Shown here in pieces: positions 31,612-44,640 of a DNA stretch of 64,000 bases (the stretch's first letter is position 1; every line of letters begins with the position of its first letter). The stretch is taken from assembly GCA_030686995.1 (NCBI GenBank), contig CM060685.1, positions 127,559,823-127,623,822 on the forward strand, read 5' to 3'. The translations under genes were made by a program, and so were the position numbers. This DNA comes from Artemisia argyi (taxonomy: Eukaryota > Streptophyta > Magnoliopsida > Asterales > Asteraceae). The notes under the pieces are model-generated. The model searched no databases. It worked only from the letters and a program-made list of their open reading frames with translations, and was not told the origin of the DNA.

Positions 31612-33075
31612 TTGCTCTTACAAGAGTTCAATATTGAGATAAAAGACAAGAAAGGTGCTGATAATGTTGCAGCTGATCACCTATCTAGAATTGAGAAACA
31701 AGATGGTGATGATGAAGAACTCAAAATAAACGATTACTTTCCAGAAGAAATTCTGATGAAAATACACTCAGATAATGAACCATGGTTCGCTGATTTTGTG
31801 AATTTCTTGGTTGGAAAAGTTCTACGAAAAAATATGATATACCAACAAAAGAAAAAATTCTTTTCTGATCTGAAAAACTTCTTTTGGGAAGAGCTGCATC
31901 TTTTTATGATATGTCCGGATGAGATCATAAGAAGATGTGTTGCAGGACCTGAAACCCGAGCCATTCTAGATGCATGTCATCATGGATCAACAGGAGGACA
32001 TTATGGACCGTCCATCACGGCCAGAAAAGTCTTGGAATCTGGTTTCTATTGGCCAACAATATTCAGAGAAGCTCATACTTTAGTTCGCTTATGTGAAGCA
32101 TGTCAAAAAACCGGAAGTATATCAAAACAAGATGAAATGCCTTTAAACTATATACAAGTGTGTGATATATTTAATGTATGGGGTATAGATTTCATGGGTC
32201 CTTCCCCTAAATCCCATAAGTTCGAATACATACTGGTAGCTATCGATTATGTCTCAAAATGGGCAGAAGCCCAAGCTCTTCAAACTAATGATGCAAAAGT
32301 CGTTCTAACATTTCTTAAAAAACTCTCTAGTCGCTTCGGAATTCCAAAAGCCTTAATTAGTGATAGAGGAACACATTTCTGTAATCATATGATGGAGAAA
32401 GCCATGAAGAAATATGGTGTAAACCATCGCTTCTCTACCTCATATCACCCTCAAACTAGTGGTCAACTGAAAAACACAAACAGAGCATTAAAAAGAATCC
32501 TTGAAAAGACTGTGAAAGACAATCCTGCTCTTTGGTCTAAAAAATTGGATGACGCTATGTGGGCATTCCGCACATCATACAAAACAGCCACTGGAACAAC
32601 GCCTTGTAAGCTAATCTATGGAAAAGCTAGTCATTTACCGCTTAAATTAGAACATCGTGCATATTGGGCACTTAAAAATTGTAACACCGATTTGATTGCC
32701 GCTGGAGAAAAACGAATGTTCCAACTTCATGAGTTAGACGAATTTCCTTTACATGCTTACGAAAACTCTATACTATGCAAAGAAAGAACCAAAATCTGGC
32801 ATGATCGAAAACTTCGAATCCGTAAAGAATTCAACAAAGGAGAAAAGGTACTATTATTCCACTCAAAATATAAATTCAAGCAACCAAAATTGAAATCCCG
32901 TTGGCTTGGACCCTACATGGTGAAACACCAATATCCATCTGGATATGTTGAACTATACGGGAAAGATGGTAAAACTTTTGTTGTCAATGTCCACAGACTT
33001 AAGTTATACCATGATGAAGAAGAAAGTTTCAATGATCGAAGGGCAGAACTCACTCCCTTCTTCCCTAAAACCTAA
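31612..33075 (+). CDS. Gypsy W integrase-containing pol C-terminus, integrase active site altered
   Basis: An uninterrupted frame of 487 codons starts within the RNase H C-terminus (ADNVAADHLSRIE) and covers the integrase. There is a zinc-binding HHCC region (HHGSTGGHYG to CEACQ), the core with Asp residues in WGIDFMGP and ISDRGTHF, and the C-terminal basic region. The position of the third catalytic residue reads SGQLKNTNR, with Lys where the family has Glu, so the protein cannot catalyse strand transfer as written. The start codon is internal to an older polyprotein, so this is not a real gene start. No chromodomain is visible. The frame is unusually long for otherwise decayed DNA. Confidence 0.8.
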   Translation: MLLQEFNIEIKDKKGADNVAADHLSRIEKQDGDDEELKINDYFPEEILMKIHSDNEPWFADFVNFLVGKVLRKNMIYQQKKKFFSDLKNFFWEELHLFMICPDEIIRRCVAGPETRAILDACHHGSTGGHYGPSITARKVLESGFYWPTIFREAHTLVRLCEACQKTGSISKQDEMPLNYIQVCDIFNVWGIDFMGPSPKSHKFEYILVAIDYVSKWAEAQALQTNDAKVVLTFLKKLSSRFGIPKALISDRGTHFCNHMMEKAMKKYGVNHRFSTSYHPQTSGQLKNTNRALKRILEKTVKDNPALWSKKLDDAMWAFRTSYKTATGTTPCKLIYGKASHLPLKLEHRAYWALKNCNTDLIAAGEKRMFQLHELDEFPLHAYENSILCKERTKIWHDRKLRIRKEFNKGEKVLLFHSKYKFKQPKLKSRWLGPYMVKHQYPSGYVELYGKDGKTFVVNVHRLKLYHDEEESFNDRRAELTPFFPKT

Positions 33076-33479
33076 ACCACTCCGTCCTTGTGAGTCTAGC
33101 TTAAGACTCCTAGAAAAACAAGCGCTTCTCGGGAGGCAACCCGTGTTCTCAAAATTTTTCTCCACACTTTAATTTAAGTGTGGAGGCATTTCGCCTTTGT
33201 GGTTAAAAAAGAAACCCCAAAAATATTTTTGCATGCTTTTTTATTTTTGCAGGTTTTTAGAATTTATGGATGCTTGCAGAAAAGTTTCATATGTCAACTT
33301 CCGTCGATCGCCTCGGGAAGTTTCGATCCTCTTTTCTCGATTATCCTATTTTTATATATTTTTTTTCTTCAGTTTTTCACATTATGGGCAATGTTCAACT
33401 TAAGTGTGGAGGGATTGCAAATAGGATAAATCGAGCGTATTCCACATTATTGCTTGTTCTATTAAATTTACGAACTATA

Positions 33480-33482
<3 letters not shown>
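33076..33482 (+). other. 3' non-coding tail of gypsy W
   Basis: Contains gggaggcaaccc and two copies of the PPT-like taagtgtggagg (near 33175 and 33402), features that follow pol in Athila/Tat elements. No 3' LTR follows; the element is cut off at the AT microsatellite. Confidence 0.6.

Positions 33483-33522
<40 letters not shown>
33483..33522. repeat. (AT)n microsatellite
   Basis: About 40 bp of AT dinucleotide. Confidence 0.95.
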
Positions 33523-33525
<3 letters not shown>

Positions 33526-33528
33526 GAA

Positions 33529-33560
33529 GCCCGCCCGATGGGCGGGCATAACTTGTAATT
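33529..33560. other. GC-rich hairpin, possible degenerate Helitron end
   Basis: GCCCGCCC-gat-GGGCGGGC is an 8-bp perfect stem in AT-rich DNA. It is followed by ataacttgt, close to but not matching the CTRR-T ending. Two imperfect copies of a stretch containing aatttaatc.tgtacggatat lie just downstream (33570 and 33655). Confidence 0.35.
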
Positions 33561-36500
33561 TTTTGTTTTAATTTAATCATGTACGGATATAAGTGATCTT
33601 TTATAGTTATTTATTATGTATCACCCAACGTGTGAAATGACTTGTATTTTTAATTTAATCTTGTACGGATATCAGTGATCTTTTATGGGCATGACTTATA
33701 ATTATCGTTGACATATTTTACTATAACGAAAGAAGGCGGGTAAAATAGGAATGGACGGAACGGAATTAATACAATAATATCATCGCAAAAACACATCGAT
33801 TAGTTACAGTTTACTATTTCTCATATCTTCATAGCACATCTTCATAGCAGTAAGTTAGTTTCTTGATAAGACAAATAAGTTTGTAATTTATCAAAAATGT
33901 AAAAAAAAAAATAATAATAAAAAAATAACAATGTTTCTAATCCATCAAACAGTACAAATAAGAAAAATGTGTATTGCAAATATAGTTTCAATCTTAAACT
34001 CAACTCCCACAACTCAAATTTGTTATAACTCGTCACACCAAAACACTTTAAGTGAAGCACGTTGCAGCACCCATCACAAAGTATGTCCATGCACATTTAA
34101 CCAATCAGAACATGGTTGTTGCAAGGTGAAAATGGTGGATCAATCTGTTATTATTACCGAAATAAAAATAAACAAAGATTCTTACCAAAGTAAGTGCCCC
34201 TTTGATATCGAATTTAGTGCTCCTTTGCTCTTAAAAAATACCCAAAGATCATCCTGTAAAAATCAAAATCAATATAAATATGATATAAATATATGGCAGG
34301 CCTGATGATTTTGATGAACGGATCACTAATTTAAAGTTCCGTTTTGATATTTGCAGGATGATCTGATCCTAGAACAAATACTAAAAAATTAGCTCACCAA
34401 TCTGATCCGGCAATGCAACCTAACGGAGGTGGTGCCTCTTACACAATTCTGAATATGCACACATGTACACATCCTAATATTTTATGCAGTTAACTTTTAT
34501 GTTGCTGCGTTTATTTCATTCTAGAGAGTAAATCTAATAGTTTCACCGCTACAAAAGAAAATATTTCATAAGTCTTAGTTACTGTGAATCGTAAGTGTTT
34601 GATAACTGATAAACAAACTTACTTAAGATTCTGGATGCCAATATCTAACTATAATTTACATCAATTATCTATTTGCAATACTTATATCCTTACTTTATCT
34701 CCTTACTATTTTTATCACCCTTTAAGTGTGATTCATACTCTGATAACGTTCAAACAAATTATGGTATCGTGAATCATACTAACATTGGCGTAAAATGCCT
34801 AAAGTCCATAGCAGTAACAAACTCGCCAAGGGGTGTTTGGCTAAATTTATTTTGATGTGTTTATTAGCTTAAGATGTGCTTATCAGCTTATACCAAGTTG
34901 TTGTATGCTTACCCAATGGTTACAATAACTTGTTAACGTGTTTAGCAGCTCAAAATAATGACTTTTAGCAAATGCTCATTGAAGAAAATAGTTCGCAATA
35001 AGCTAACTCAAACACTAATAAAAGCTACCCTATAATACATTCAATAAGCTCATGACGTCATGAGCTGATTTAGTATTTGTGTTCTTTAAAGACTTCACAT
35101 AAGTATTTGTGTTTAGCTGATTTAGTATTGTTGCAAGTCATGAGTTTATGATGATCGGGCTAATATGGTCAAATTGGTTGAAAATACCTAGAGAGCAGCT
35201 TCATCTACTCATACAATGGATTAATCTCCATGCAGTTATTTGCAATAACCTGAATACACAGTTAAGAAAACAAATACAAATGTGAATAATACAAATACTT
35301 ATACGGTTCAAGAAAACAGAAGTGGGTTCAATAGCAAAAAATTAGAATCTCACTTACTGAACTCGAGGAATAATGAATATGTTGGACTGTAAACGATTAG
35401 TTGAATAGGAACACAACAATGGAAATTTAGTGGCAACCTTCCACCTAATTGGAAAGAAATTTCATTAATGCAGCCGTTGCATAAATAGATAATGCCACAT
35501 AATGCAGTGATACAATAAACTACTTCAAAAATGATAATTAGATATTAGATATATACATATATAATTTATACACATATTTTCGAAAATCACTCCTTAGATT
35601 CTTGTCCCAACTTGCTGATGCCAAAAGGTTCATCTCTTGAATCCAAGCAACCACCTTCACCCCTTCACTGGAGCATCATGTATAACTACGGTTGTTGTTT
35701 GGCCAAATCTTTTCAGAATAGTGTGTGAGCTACATGATTGTTTAGTAGATTTCAAGGGCCATTATCGAAACTATGACTCTTATATATAGATGAAACCTCA
35801 CCCTTAACTTGGATCCCAGTGTACTCTCATTTTTATCTGTATTATATTGGATTTATATTATCAAACTTGTATTGCAATGCAACTAATACTTCTTGGATAC
35901 TAATAACATTTTTTCCAATTTTAATGAATTAATGAACTTCTTAATAATATATAGTTAAGCTTGTCTGTACTCTGATTCATGATTTATATCACACCCACCT
36001 AAGCTAAAGTTGGACCAAAAAGGCACACAAATAAGGGCCAATTTGCTCAATCACTATTATATACAATTGCATTAAGAGGCATGTAGTATATGCAAGTCAA
36101 AGACAAACCTCACAAATATTTAGAAGAATAATATGTCAAGTTAGATAATAAAATACATTCTTAGGCTCAATCTCCTTAATAACAATGCACATTATCAGAG
36201 CAATCATCACATATCGAATATACAACTGAAACCTATAATTCTCACTAACCTTTGAACGTCAAAATGATGTCTTTTTGAGAGTATGAACTTCCATGATTGA
36301 CATACCTTGTTGAAAGAACCACATATGGAAAACAATATCATTATAAAAATTATAAATATTTTTTAAATTATTGTATACATATGTATATATGATATATCTA
36401 ACTTACAGTCAATGCCCTGCCGGCAAGAAGAAACAAAAACGAAAAGTAACCAACAGAGGTTCCAGCGAAAGACAACTGAGGATTGCATTGACATACTTGT

Positions 36501-37080
36501 ATTAGTCATGTGTAGATCATAAAAGCTTGAATGTACCTTTTGAATGCCAAAAAATATAATTATCAGCATCTTTGTTCATCACTCTTGGCCAAAGTTAATT
36601 AAGCTAAATTTTTTATTATACCCATTTGACTCATCAGATATAAAACTTAATTAAGTTTGACCCATTCGTGAGTAATTGGTTCAAGAATTTTTACGTTATT
36701 ACATCATCAAAAGTTACTAACGTTTTTTAACCATTGTACTTGACTTTTAGCTTTTACAAACTATTGCAAAAGTTTGAGAAAAATAACACTGTTTTGCAAG
36801 AATGAAAGATCTCGAATATTGTGGCAAGTAATTACTAACTCAACCACTGTACTTGAGCACTTATAGTCCCAAATCACTCTTTCTTACGAAGTATAGTGTT
36901 TCTCTTCTGGGGCCTCTTTAAAAGAATTTATTGTGTGTTTCGGTTGAGAAGTCAATTGATGGTCATGCTAGTCAATGCTATGATTCGATTGGAGAATGTT
37001 TTTGTGATTCGCCTCAAACCAGTTATCTTGTATTTCTCAACCACTTGTGAATGGTCAATAGTAAAGTCAAACTAATCAAG
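33560..37080. other. No supported gene
   Basis: AT-rich DNA with scattered short frames on both strands. Coding-like scraps (for example near 34050-34280 and 35590-35720 on the minus strand) are too short to name. It holds the 20-bp palindrome at 35047-35066. I could not assign any element boundaries. Confidence 0.4.
35047..35066. promoter_or_regulatory. 20-bp perfect palindrome centred on TGACGTCA
   Basis: AGCTCATGACGTCATGAGCT is self-complementary over all 20 bases and contains the bZIP-type core TGACGTCA. No gene is close enough to call it a promoter element. Confidence 0.4.
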
Positions 37081-37089
37081 ACAAATGCT

Positions 37090-40000
37090 TCCGTGGAATA
37101 CAGTGTTTCCCCGGGTCGTAATGTCCCAACGAGGTTGTGATGGTATTAAAAACGAATATGTGATCAGTGAATGTGAACAGGTATATGAATAAGTGTGTGT
37201 GTGTGATTACACTAGGGTTTTATAACTTAAATAAACTTAGATAAACTATTTTAACTGTTACGTAAAACCTAGATATCTAAAACGTTTTAAAAGTACACCA
37301 AATTAAAATCAGACGCGACTGCGTACTGAGAAAAAGGTGAGTTTTAAGAAAAATAAACTACAAGGGTTAAAAATGAAAATCCTACAAACTTAAACTTAAA
37401 ATAAAATTAAACTAAAAAGAAAACTATTTTTAAGTTTATTTTATTATTTATTATTAATTATTTAATTAAAAACTATTTAACTATTTAATTAAAACTAATT
37501 TATATCAAACTAAAAATTATAAATACTACAAATTAAACTAAAAACTTGTAAAAATAATTTCTAAACTTAAAAATGAACTTGAAGAAAGTATAAAAAATAA
37601 AAATAAATGTTTTTGTCTTTTTATAGATTTTCTATTAATTAAAAACTATTTAATTACTAATTATCTAATTAACTATTTTAAATTACAAATAATACTAAAC
37701 TAACTTAGAAAATTATGGAAAAATTTATAAAACTATTTTATAACATTTAAAAGCTAGAAAAAATATAAAAACTAGGTATTACCTTATAAAAATTAATTAT
37801 GCTATTTAAAACTTATTTATTAATTAATTACTAATAAAACTATTATTAATTATAATAAATACTAAATTACAAAATAAAAATCTGAGAAAATTATTAAAAT
37901 TAATTTAACCTAAGAGGAAATTAATAAAAATATAAAAACACAACTTTCTTAATAAAAATCTAAAAATGAAAATTAAAATTAAATTATATTAAATAGAAAC
38001 TATCACTTATTTTTATGTTATCTTTTCTGGATTTTTCTTCTACAAAACTAAATTATATCTAAAAATAAGCAACTTTTGTAAAAACAGCTAATTTATAAGC
38101 TATTAATAAGCACTGTGGAAGCTTATTGCTACCACAGTTGACTTTTGTTGACTAAAATGGGAAATAAGCTCAAATGAGCTTATGTGGGACCCACTAAGGA
38201 TAATTCTGGTCTAAATAAGTAAGTTGGACTTGTCAAAGCTCAATTTGGTCAAATAAGCTCAGTAGATAAGCTAATAAGCTAAAATAAGCTAATCCAAAAA
38301 CCAATTACAACACAGAATGGGGACAAACTTGAGGCTTATTCTAGGTTGGGTCCACTGGGATTTAGATCAAACAAATGGTCAATCCTAAAAGTCTACTAGG
38401 AGGGGGGTTGGTAGGAACAAATTTTGATGTGTGGGACCCACTGTGATAGTCACAAAACCACCACAAAGTGGGTGGTATGGGTGAGTCTGCTGGTGTGCAG
38501 GGGAACCTTATGCCCTGCAAGTGACTTTGGAGGTCAGTGGGACCCACAATAAAAATCTTAAAAATACAAGCTATTTGGGATTCCAAAGTCGAGGTGGTAG
38601 TCTATTACCACAACAATTTCCAGAACCTAAAACCTAATATACAAATCTAGAAAAATCCCACGAGTTTTGTAAAAATCTGAGAATGGCAATTTTGACTTTT
38701 GATAGAACTTTGCTAGTTTGACTTTCTTGAACTTCTAAGGATCACTACAGATTGTATAAGTTATATTAAGCTATTATGAACCTATATTAAGAGAAAGATA
38801 CAACTTATAAGCTAATATGATGGTTTGTGGATCCAAAATCCTTGACAGTTAACTGTCAAGGGAATTGGAATTGGATTTTGACTTTATACTAAATAACTCT
38901 AATTTATAATGACTTGTATTACCTAATTAGACCTATTGTAACATAATAGAACAGAAAATAACAACTACAACAACTAAGAACCTATCCAACTCAGCAAAAC
39001 CAAACACCCCTTTAACAGACTGATTATATTATAAATATTAGATTTCACAACTAAATCTGCTAATTTTACTCTTGCAACAGTTTACTTACTCACTAATTAA
39101 ATTATTTAAACCAAAGAAACTACTGAAAACAACAAGAACAATATTATTCAAATATCAAATTAGTGACTTACATTGGTATGTGACTGAGATGGTGGAACTA
39201 AGGACCAAGGTCTATCCTAACAACCTTCCACCAGGTTTCTAATACCACACCAATCCAAATTAACCAGCTCCAATATCCTTTGTCCACAAACTTCTTCCTT
39301 CTTTATTTTTTTCTTTATTTTTCTAGATTTCTTTTTGGATTTCATATTTTAAAAACTATTGCTGCATCAAAGTTTCTATAAGCTTAATAAGCCTTGTCAG
39401 AGCTTATGTGAGCTAAGAGAATCTAAAACAACACTTAATAACAACTTAACAACACAGAATGAAATTGTCAGTTTCACTTGAGATGTCAAAACAAGATTTT
39501 AACAAACAATACTGGATTTAAAGGGTAAATAAGGTTTCCTTAACATTAATTAAACTGAGTACAACAAGATTTAACTTAAAATTACAACTGAAAATGAAAT
39601 TCTACTACCTACGATTTAATTAAATTACAACTAAACTAATAATTCATCTCCTCAGCTTTTTCTTCCCTTTGTAGAGACTTCTGAGGTTAGTGGGACCCAC
39701 CTTAACCTTTCCCACCAATTCCTAGCCATTGATTGTGTCTGAGCAATCCAAGCCGTTTAAAATGCTTTTTCGCGCCAAAAGTCCAAGGGGGTACTATGTT
39801 ATGCGTGGAGCGGTTTTTAGGGCATTTAAGGGACTTTGGGGGCTTGTGTGAGGTGGAGGGTGAGGTGGTGAAGAGTGGGGAGCAAGTTGTGAAGAAACCA
39901 GATAGGTGGAGGGGTGGTTTGGTGGTCTGTGTGATGGTGGTGGTATTGGGAGGGAAGGGTCAACGGGTTTGACCCCGTTTTAATACAAAGGGGGTGTTGG

Positions 40001-40830
40001 GTGGGCTTATGTAAGTGTGGGCCTGGTGGATTTGGATTACAAAAAACAAAAGGGTGGGATTGGCTTTGTAAGTTGGGTTTAGATTTGGATTATGTAATAA
40101 TAAGGATCCGTTTGGTTTTAGGAAATTACACAAGGACCAAAAATGTAATTAGGGAAAAGTTGAGGGTCTAAAACTGTGACTTTCCTATAGTTTAAATAAG
40201 GGTCTAAATTGTCACATGTGAATAGTACAAGGGCATTTTTGATATTTTTTAATTTTTTAAATACCCGGGGACTAAAACTGACAAACTGCCAAACTTGAGG
40301 GACCAATTATGTAATTTCACCAAACTTCACACCAAGGACCATTCCTGCAAAAGATTATTAGTACAAGGACCAAAATTGAATTTCTCAAAGTTTTTACATC
40401 CCAGGGACCATTTATGTCAATTTCCAAAGTTGAGGGACTAAACTTGTAATTTTATGAAACTTTGCACCAAAGGACTAAATATGTAACTTTATGATTAAAA
40501 AGGACCTTTGGTGACTTTTTCAAGTTTTTAGAATAACCAGGGACTAGTTTTGCCAATTTATGAAACTTGAGGGACTGAAACTGCCAATTATGCAAACTTT
40601 GTACGTTTTTCATCTGTTTTTGCATATTTTGCATTTGAAACATATAAAACACACTTTTAAGATATTTTAAGTATTTTGATGTATATTTGAGTATTTTTGG
40701 ATGTTTTGGCAGCTCAGATTGGTAAAAAATGATGAGTATTTAGACACTCATCATTTTGTCACTAACCTGTTTGTTGTTTTCAGCTGAAGGAAGGAAACTC
40801 TGAGGATATATGGAAACTGGAAGACGCGTC
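37090..40830. repeat. Long AT-rich LTR-like sequence, unassigned
   Basis: Starts near gtcgtaatgtccc and shows extensive taattaaaaacta words (37400-38000), many ataagct words (38100-38420), and at 40130-40620 a degenerate array of 'gggaccaaaattgtaattt' type units. This composition is common in long gypsy LTRs of plants. No second copy, TSD or coding region was found, so this is a suggestion only. Confidence 0.3.
40130..40620. repeat. Degenerate GGGAC.A..TTGTAATTT repeats
   Basis: Eight or more imperfect units of roughly 40-60 bp share agggac(c/t)a, then (a/t)ttgtaattt(a/c) and aaactt. Similar words recur at 46020-46250, suggesting a shared LTR lineage. Confidence 0.55.
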
Positions 40831-42215
40831 GGCTATTACTACAGGTGCCATTTTTTACTCTTTTTTATACATAAATGGGTCAAAGTTGATTTAATCAATT
40901 GGAAGTGTTTAGCATTGCATTCTAAAATTGATTATCGTGTTTTTAAGAATCAGATAATCTGTTTCAAGTGTTTGGGACAGAGTGAGACCACATAAGACTC
41001 TACATATCTGATTATTTTGAGACCAACTAATTAGGTTTGCATAATCAGTTCAGAATATAAAGAATGGTTTGCAGTGCAACTGAAATATTCTTTTTACATC
41101 CTTAAACAATTAGAGTGGTTGACGGGATGTTTGGGATTGCCAACTAAAACTGCGTATGCTATTGGAAATAATCAGATAAGTATATAATCAACTTTAAAAA
41201 AACAAAACGTAGGATTATGTTATATTTTATTTCCATGACAATCATTATTAATAACTTCAAATTTACCTTTTAACCAATTAAGCTCATATAACAAAACAAA
41301 TGGAAAGAAGAGCATAAATGTGTTTATGGCTAAAAATTTACTAATTCACTCATGCGTTTATGGCTGAAAATTATGCTTCAATATGTTTAATGGCTACCAA
41401 TTCATTCATATGCATACACACACACAATCATCAGTTTTAGTGAGAGTGAGTGAGACTAAAACTACCAGATCTGCAACCAATATCAAGTACTGTACGCACT
41501 TGTTCAAATCCAAACAAATTACCAAAAATTTGAGCTCCTATCTTTTGTGTAATATTTTATACTATAACAGATCAAATTCTGAGCTAAACATAAACCTTCC
41601 AAGTAGGAATCATGGTAACAGAAACATAGAGCCACAAGATACTAACTTTCAATTGTTAATAGTTTTTATTGCACACAATTTACCGAATCATTTAGCTTTC
41701 AGGAGGGACATCATCCCGTATGTCTCCAAGAGGCAAGAGCTTGAGCACTAAAAAAATAAGCAATTCCCAAACACCAAGTTCAGACCCCTTTTCTATTGAC
41801 TCTAATACCCAAACACCAAGTATATAATCTTGACTATTAGTACTTGAATAACACATACTTGTGTTCTTAGAACGTGACCCTTGTTAACTTCGTGGCGAAA
41901 ATTAAAGAAAATGCAAATTTAAATTCATTTATAGTTACAAAAAATATTCAGTACATATTAAATACCAAAATTAAGGGAGTTAGCGGAGTTCAAAACTTTA
42001 TGCTCACCATTTCTCATGCAATCATGCCAAGATTACCAGCATCATCATGCTCCAACACAAATTTAATAAAATTAGATGGGAAGCTGGAGTGTATACTTCA
42101 TGATAGATATTAATAATTGATATTTCAGATTAATATCCCCATAAAGTTTTGTAGCGGCCGTGCATATTCATAAATATACCAAGGCTCAAATGCAAGTTCT
42201 ACTCTATATTTTAAC
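40831..42215. other. No supported gene
   Basis: AT-rich DNA with small frames only. It is the left flank of the large LTR element; the interrupted sequence resumes at 55088. Confidence 0.45.
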
Positions 42216-42220
42216 TATAT

Positions 42221-42615
42221 TGTAGGATCGAATAATATGTTGATTCATGTGGTTCGGGTGGTCTTGGATTGTGGAAGATGAAGGTAAACATGGTGGAGAG
42301 TTTTAGAGAGAGAAAGAGAGAGATGGGAGGATTTCTTGAGAGAGAAAACACCTTTGAGGTGTGTGTATTATTGAAATCAACCAACCCTTCCCTTGTGTGG
42401 GAAGGGGTATATATACAATTACAGTATACACCTTCCTGCGGGCTGTGGATCAGGTATACAGTGGGTAAAGACCCGTCCTTCCTCCACGGTGTGACTAATA
42501 TCTAAACTATTACTATAATATCTAATCTAATAAATAAACTAACTACGAGCTATCATAATGCTATTACATCATTTAGGTGACCGAGTCTTTTATAGGAATA
42601 TTCGTATTCCTAACA
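42221..42615 (-). repeat. 3' LTR of the large non-coding element
   Basis: 395 bp, plus-strand ends tgtagg and ctaaca. It holds a TATATATA element (near 42405) readable on the minus strand as a promoter. Confidence 0.93.
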
Positions 42616-42625
42616 ATCTCCCCCT
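42616..42625 (-). promoter_or_regulatory. Polypurine tract of the large non-coding element
   Basis: Read on the minus strand, agggggagat directly abuts the LTR start TGTTAGG. Similar tracts recur through the interior. Confidence 0.8.
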
Positions 42626-44640
42626 AAGCGAGGTCACCTTGGAAATTAAGCTCTTTGATCTTCAAGCATTCTTATCTTTATAGCTCGTTGGTTCTGATTC
42701 TTCACTTTACAGCACACTTTGTACATCCAGCAATGAACTTGTGATTTGAGTTCCTTTGTGATGTGTGATCTTTGAGCTTCTTTGAGATCATCAGCCATAG
42801 TAAATCTCCAAGCTCATCCATAGTAGTATCGCCTTCATGTGATGTAGTGACTTTAGGACCGTCATGCTCACACCCTTCAGTATTAGGAGACATTGCATTA
42901 GAGTTGTAGATCAGGAGACTTTTTCATCAGAGTTGCGGAAACGTTGTTGGTAGTCTCTCAACATTTGTTGTAGCAAGTCTCTCATCTCCATTGATAGTGT
43001 GGAGGATGTGTGAGCATGAGGTATGGATTGACCCGATTCAGCTAGAAACTGGAGCCATCAATGCCATCTTTATATGTGTCCCTGAAATAAAACAGTTAGC
43101 AATAAAGATAGAGAACGAACATGGCTTTGTCATTCGTTCTGCGAGGACAGACTACCCTCCGGTTTTGTGAAACCGACCTGTGATCAGGTAGAGTCTCTTT
43201 TAAATAAGACTCTCCTTGACAAGAATTTCCAGCTTGTAGTAATGAAATTTCCAATGAATCCACTTTGGAATCTTCATACTTAGCATGTTCTCATACCGGA
43301 ACGTCTCAAAGCAGACAGCACGATAGAGTGAATCGGTGAATACACATTCACGGATTGATGAGAAATAGATTTACAGAAATCACTCGCGTGTCCTATGATA
43401 AACATTTTTGAGACACGACGAGAGTTTTAAACTTTGAATCACATTTCCATCAAAAATACTTTTGTTTCAAAGATATTACACAATCAATGTGCTCGAAAAT
43501 AAGTTTGTGAGTACATTGAAAGGTTTTTGCAAAAGTATCCGTCAATCCATATCCTGGAACAAGTTTGATTCAATGTTGAATCGCACCATCGTTGCTTTCC
43601 AGTTGTCACTTGATCATTGATCCAAGATGGATCTCACATGTCACCTACCAAGAGCTTGAAAGATGTTCGCTCTAGAAGGATTTCCATCGTCATTATGAAT
43701 ATTTTCATATCACTCGGATGTTCTGGCAATACCACAAGGATAATGCGTAGGACTCTAAATATTTTATCTTATTTTCCACATTTTGTGAAACAATAAGCAT
43801 ATTTGGAATGTGTCCTAGTGAGATTTATGGATGATCTCTTTGGCTCTAGACTCAATAGTGCATTTTGATCCGCTTCTGGAGACTGGGGAGGCGTCTCCTG
43901 TTTTAGGTATCAACATAGCTCACAATGAGCGGTCGATACATTACACAGGGTTCCCCGTGAGATTGAAACAAGCTCTTTTAAGAGAACTTGAGTGGTTGGG
44001 AAGTTTAGTGCAGTGCGTCACTGGGTCCATGACGTCTTGTCTTCAATACCGGTGTTACCTTAGTAACCGCCAGTAGATTATGAATTGAACCCGGTTTCTG
44101 CCCTAAGGTTGAATATATGGAGGGCTATTTCTTTTCACCCTTTCTCCTTTCATTTCTTTTTTAATTCTTCAACCCCCTTCAGTGCTTACCGAGACTTCAC
44201 CACTAGAACCTTGTTGGGTTTGTTCCAGTCCTAGCTCTATCTCAGTCCGCACTCTTCCCTTTCTCACTTTTCTCCTTTTTTCATATCATTCCTAAGGACT
44301 TATAATCTATCTATGGATTGTCCCTGGGAAGATCCTTCCGGTTCTGGTGGATCATGGGAACTCATACCTAACCTTAACCATCCTTATAACTCCATGCATA
44401 AAGATAAATGGTCGGTCTTTGGTATAACTTCCACAGATGCCTTTTGCTCCCCCTCAATATGTGCATCGATATTCGAAAGTGTTTAGCACATATGCGGGAG
44501 CCTTTTATTGGGTCTAAAAGATCACATTTTGTAACCTCTCGTAAATTTCCCTTACGATTAGTAAATGCATACGAATACATAAAACGATGTTACAAGGAAT
44601 TAACACCATTTTACGGGTAACAAAATTTTTTTTATGATAT
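42626..44640. other. Interior of the non-coding element, no gene
   Basis: No frame with a recognisable motif. An 81-codon plus-strand frame (43831-44076) has no recognised homology. A PPT-like tract occurs at 44446-44458. Confidence 0.55.

Noticed and set aside
33529..33560. Certain Helitron end
   Set aside because: The hairpin is strong, but CTTGT does not fit CTRR-T, so it is listed only as a possibility.
33842..34096. Minus-strand frame with CDGCCNVLHLKC, PHD-finger-like
   Set aside because: Too few metal ligands and followed by a hydrophobic T-rich artefact; not supported as a zinc finger.
34840..35040. MITE-like ggggtgtttggc ... aactcaaacac pair
   Set aside because: Terminal similarity covers only about seven bases and no target duplication was found.
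35590..35720. Minus-strand coding-like stretch containing RFGQTTTVVIHDAPVKG
   Set aside because: Short, interrupted by stops and not recognised; could be chance or an old exon.
39733..39972. 79-codon plus-strand frame rich in Gly and Val
   Set aside because: G-rich stretch within LTR-like sequence; no motif or promoter.
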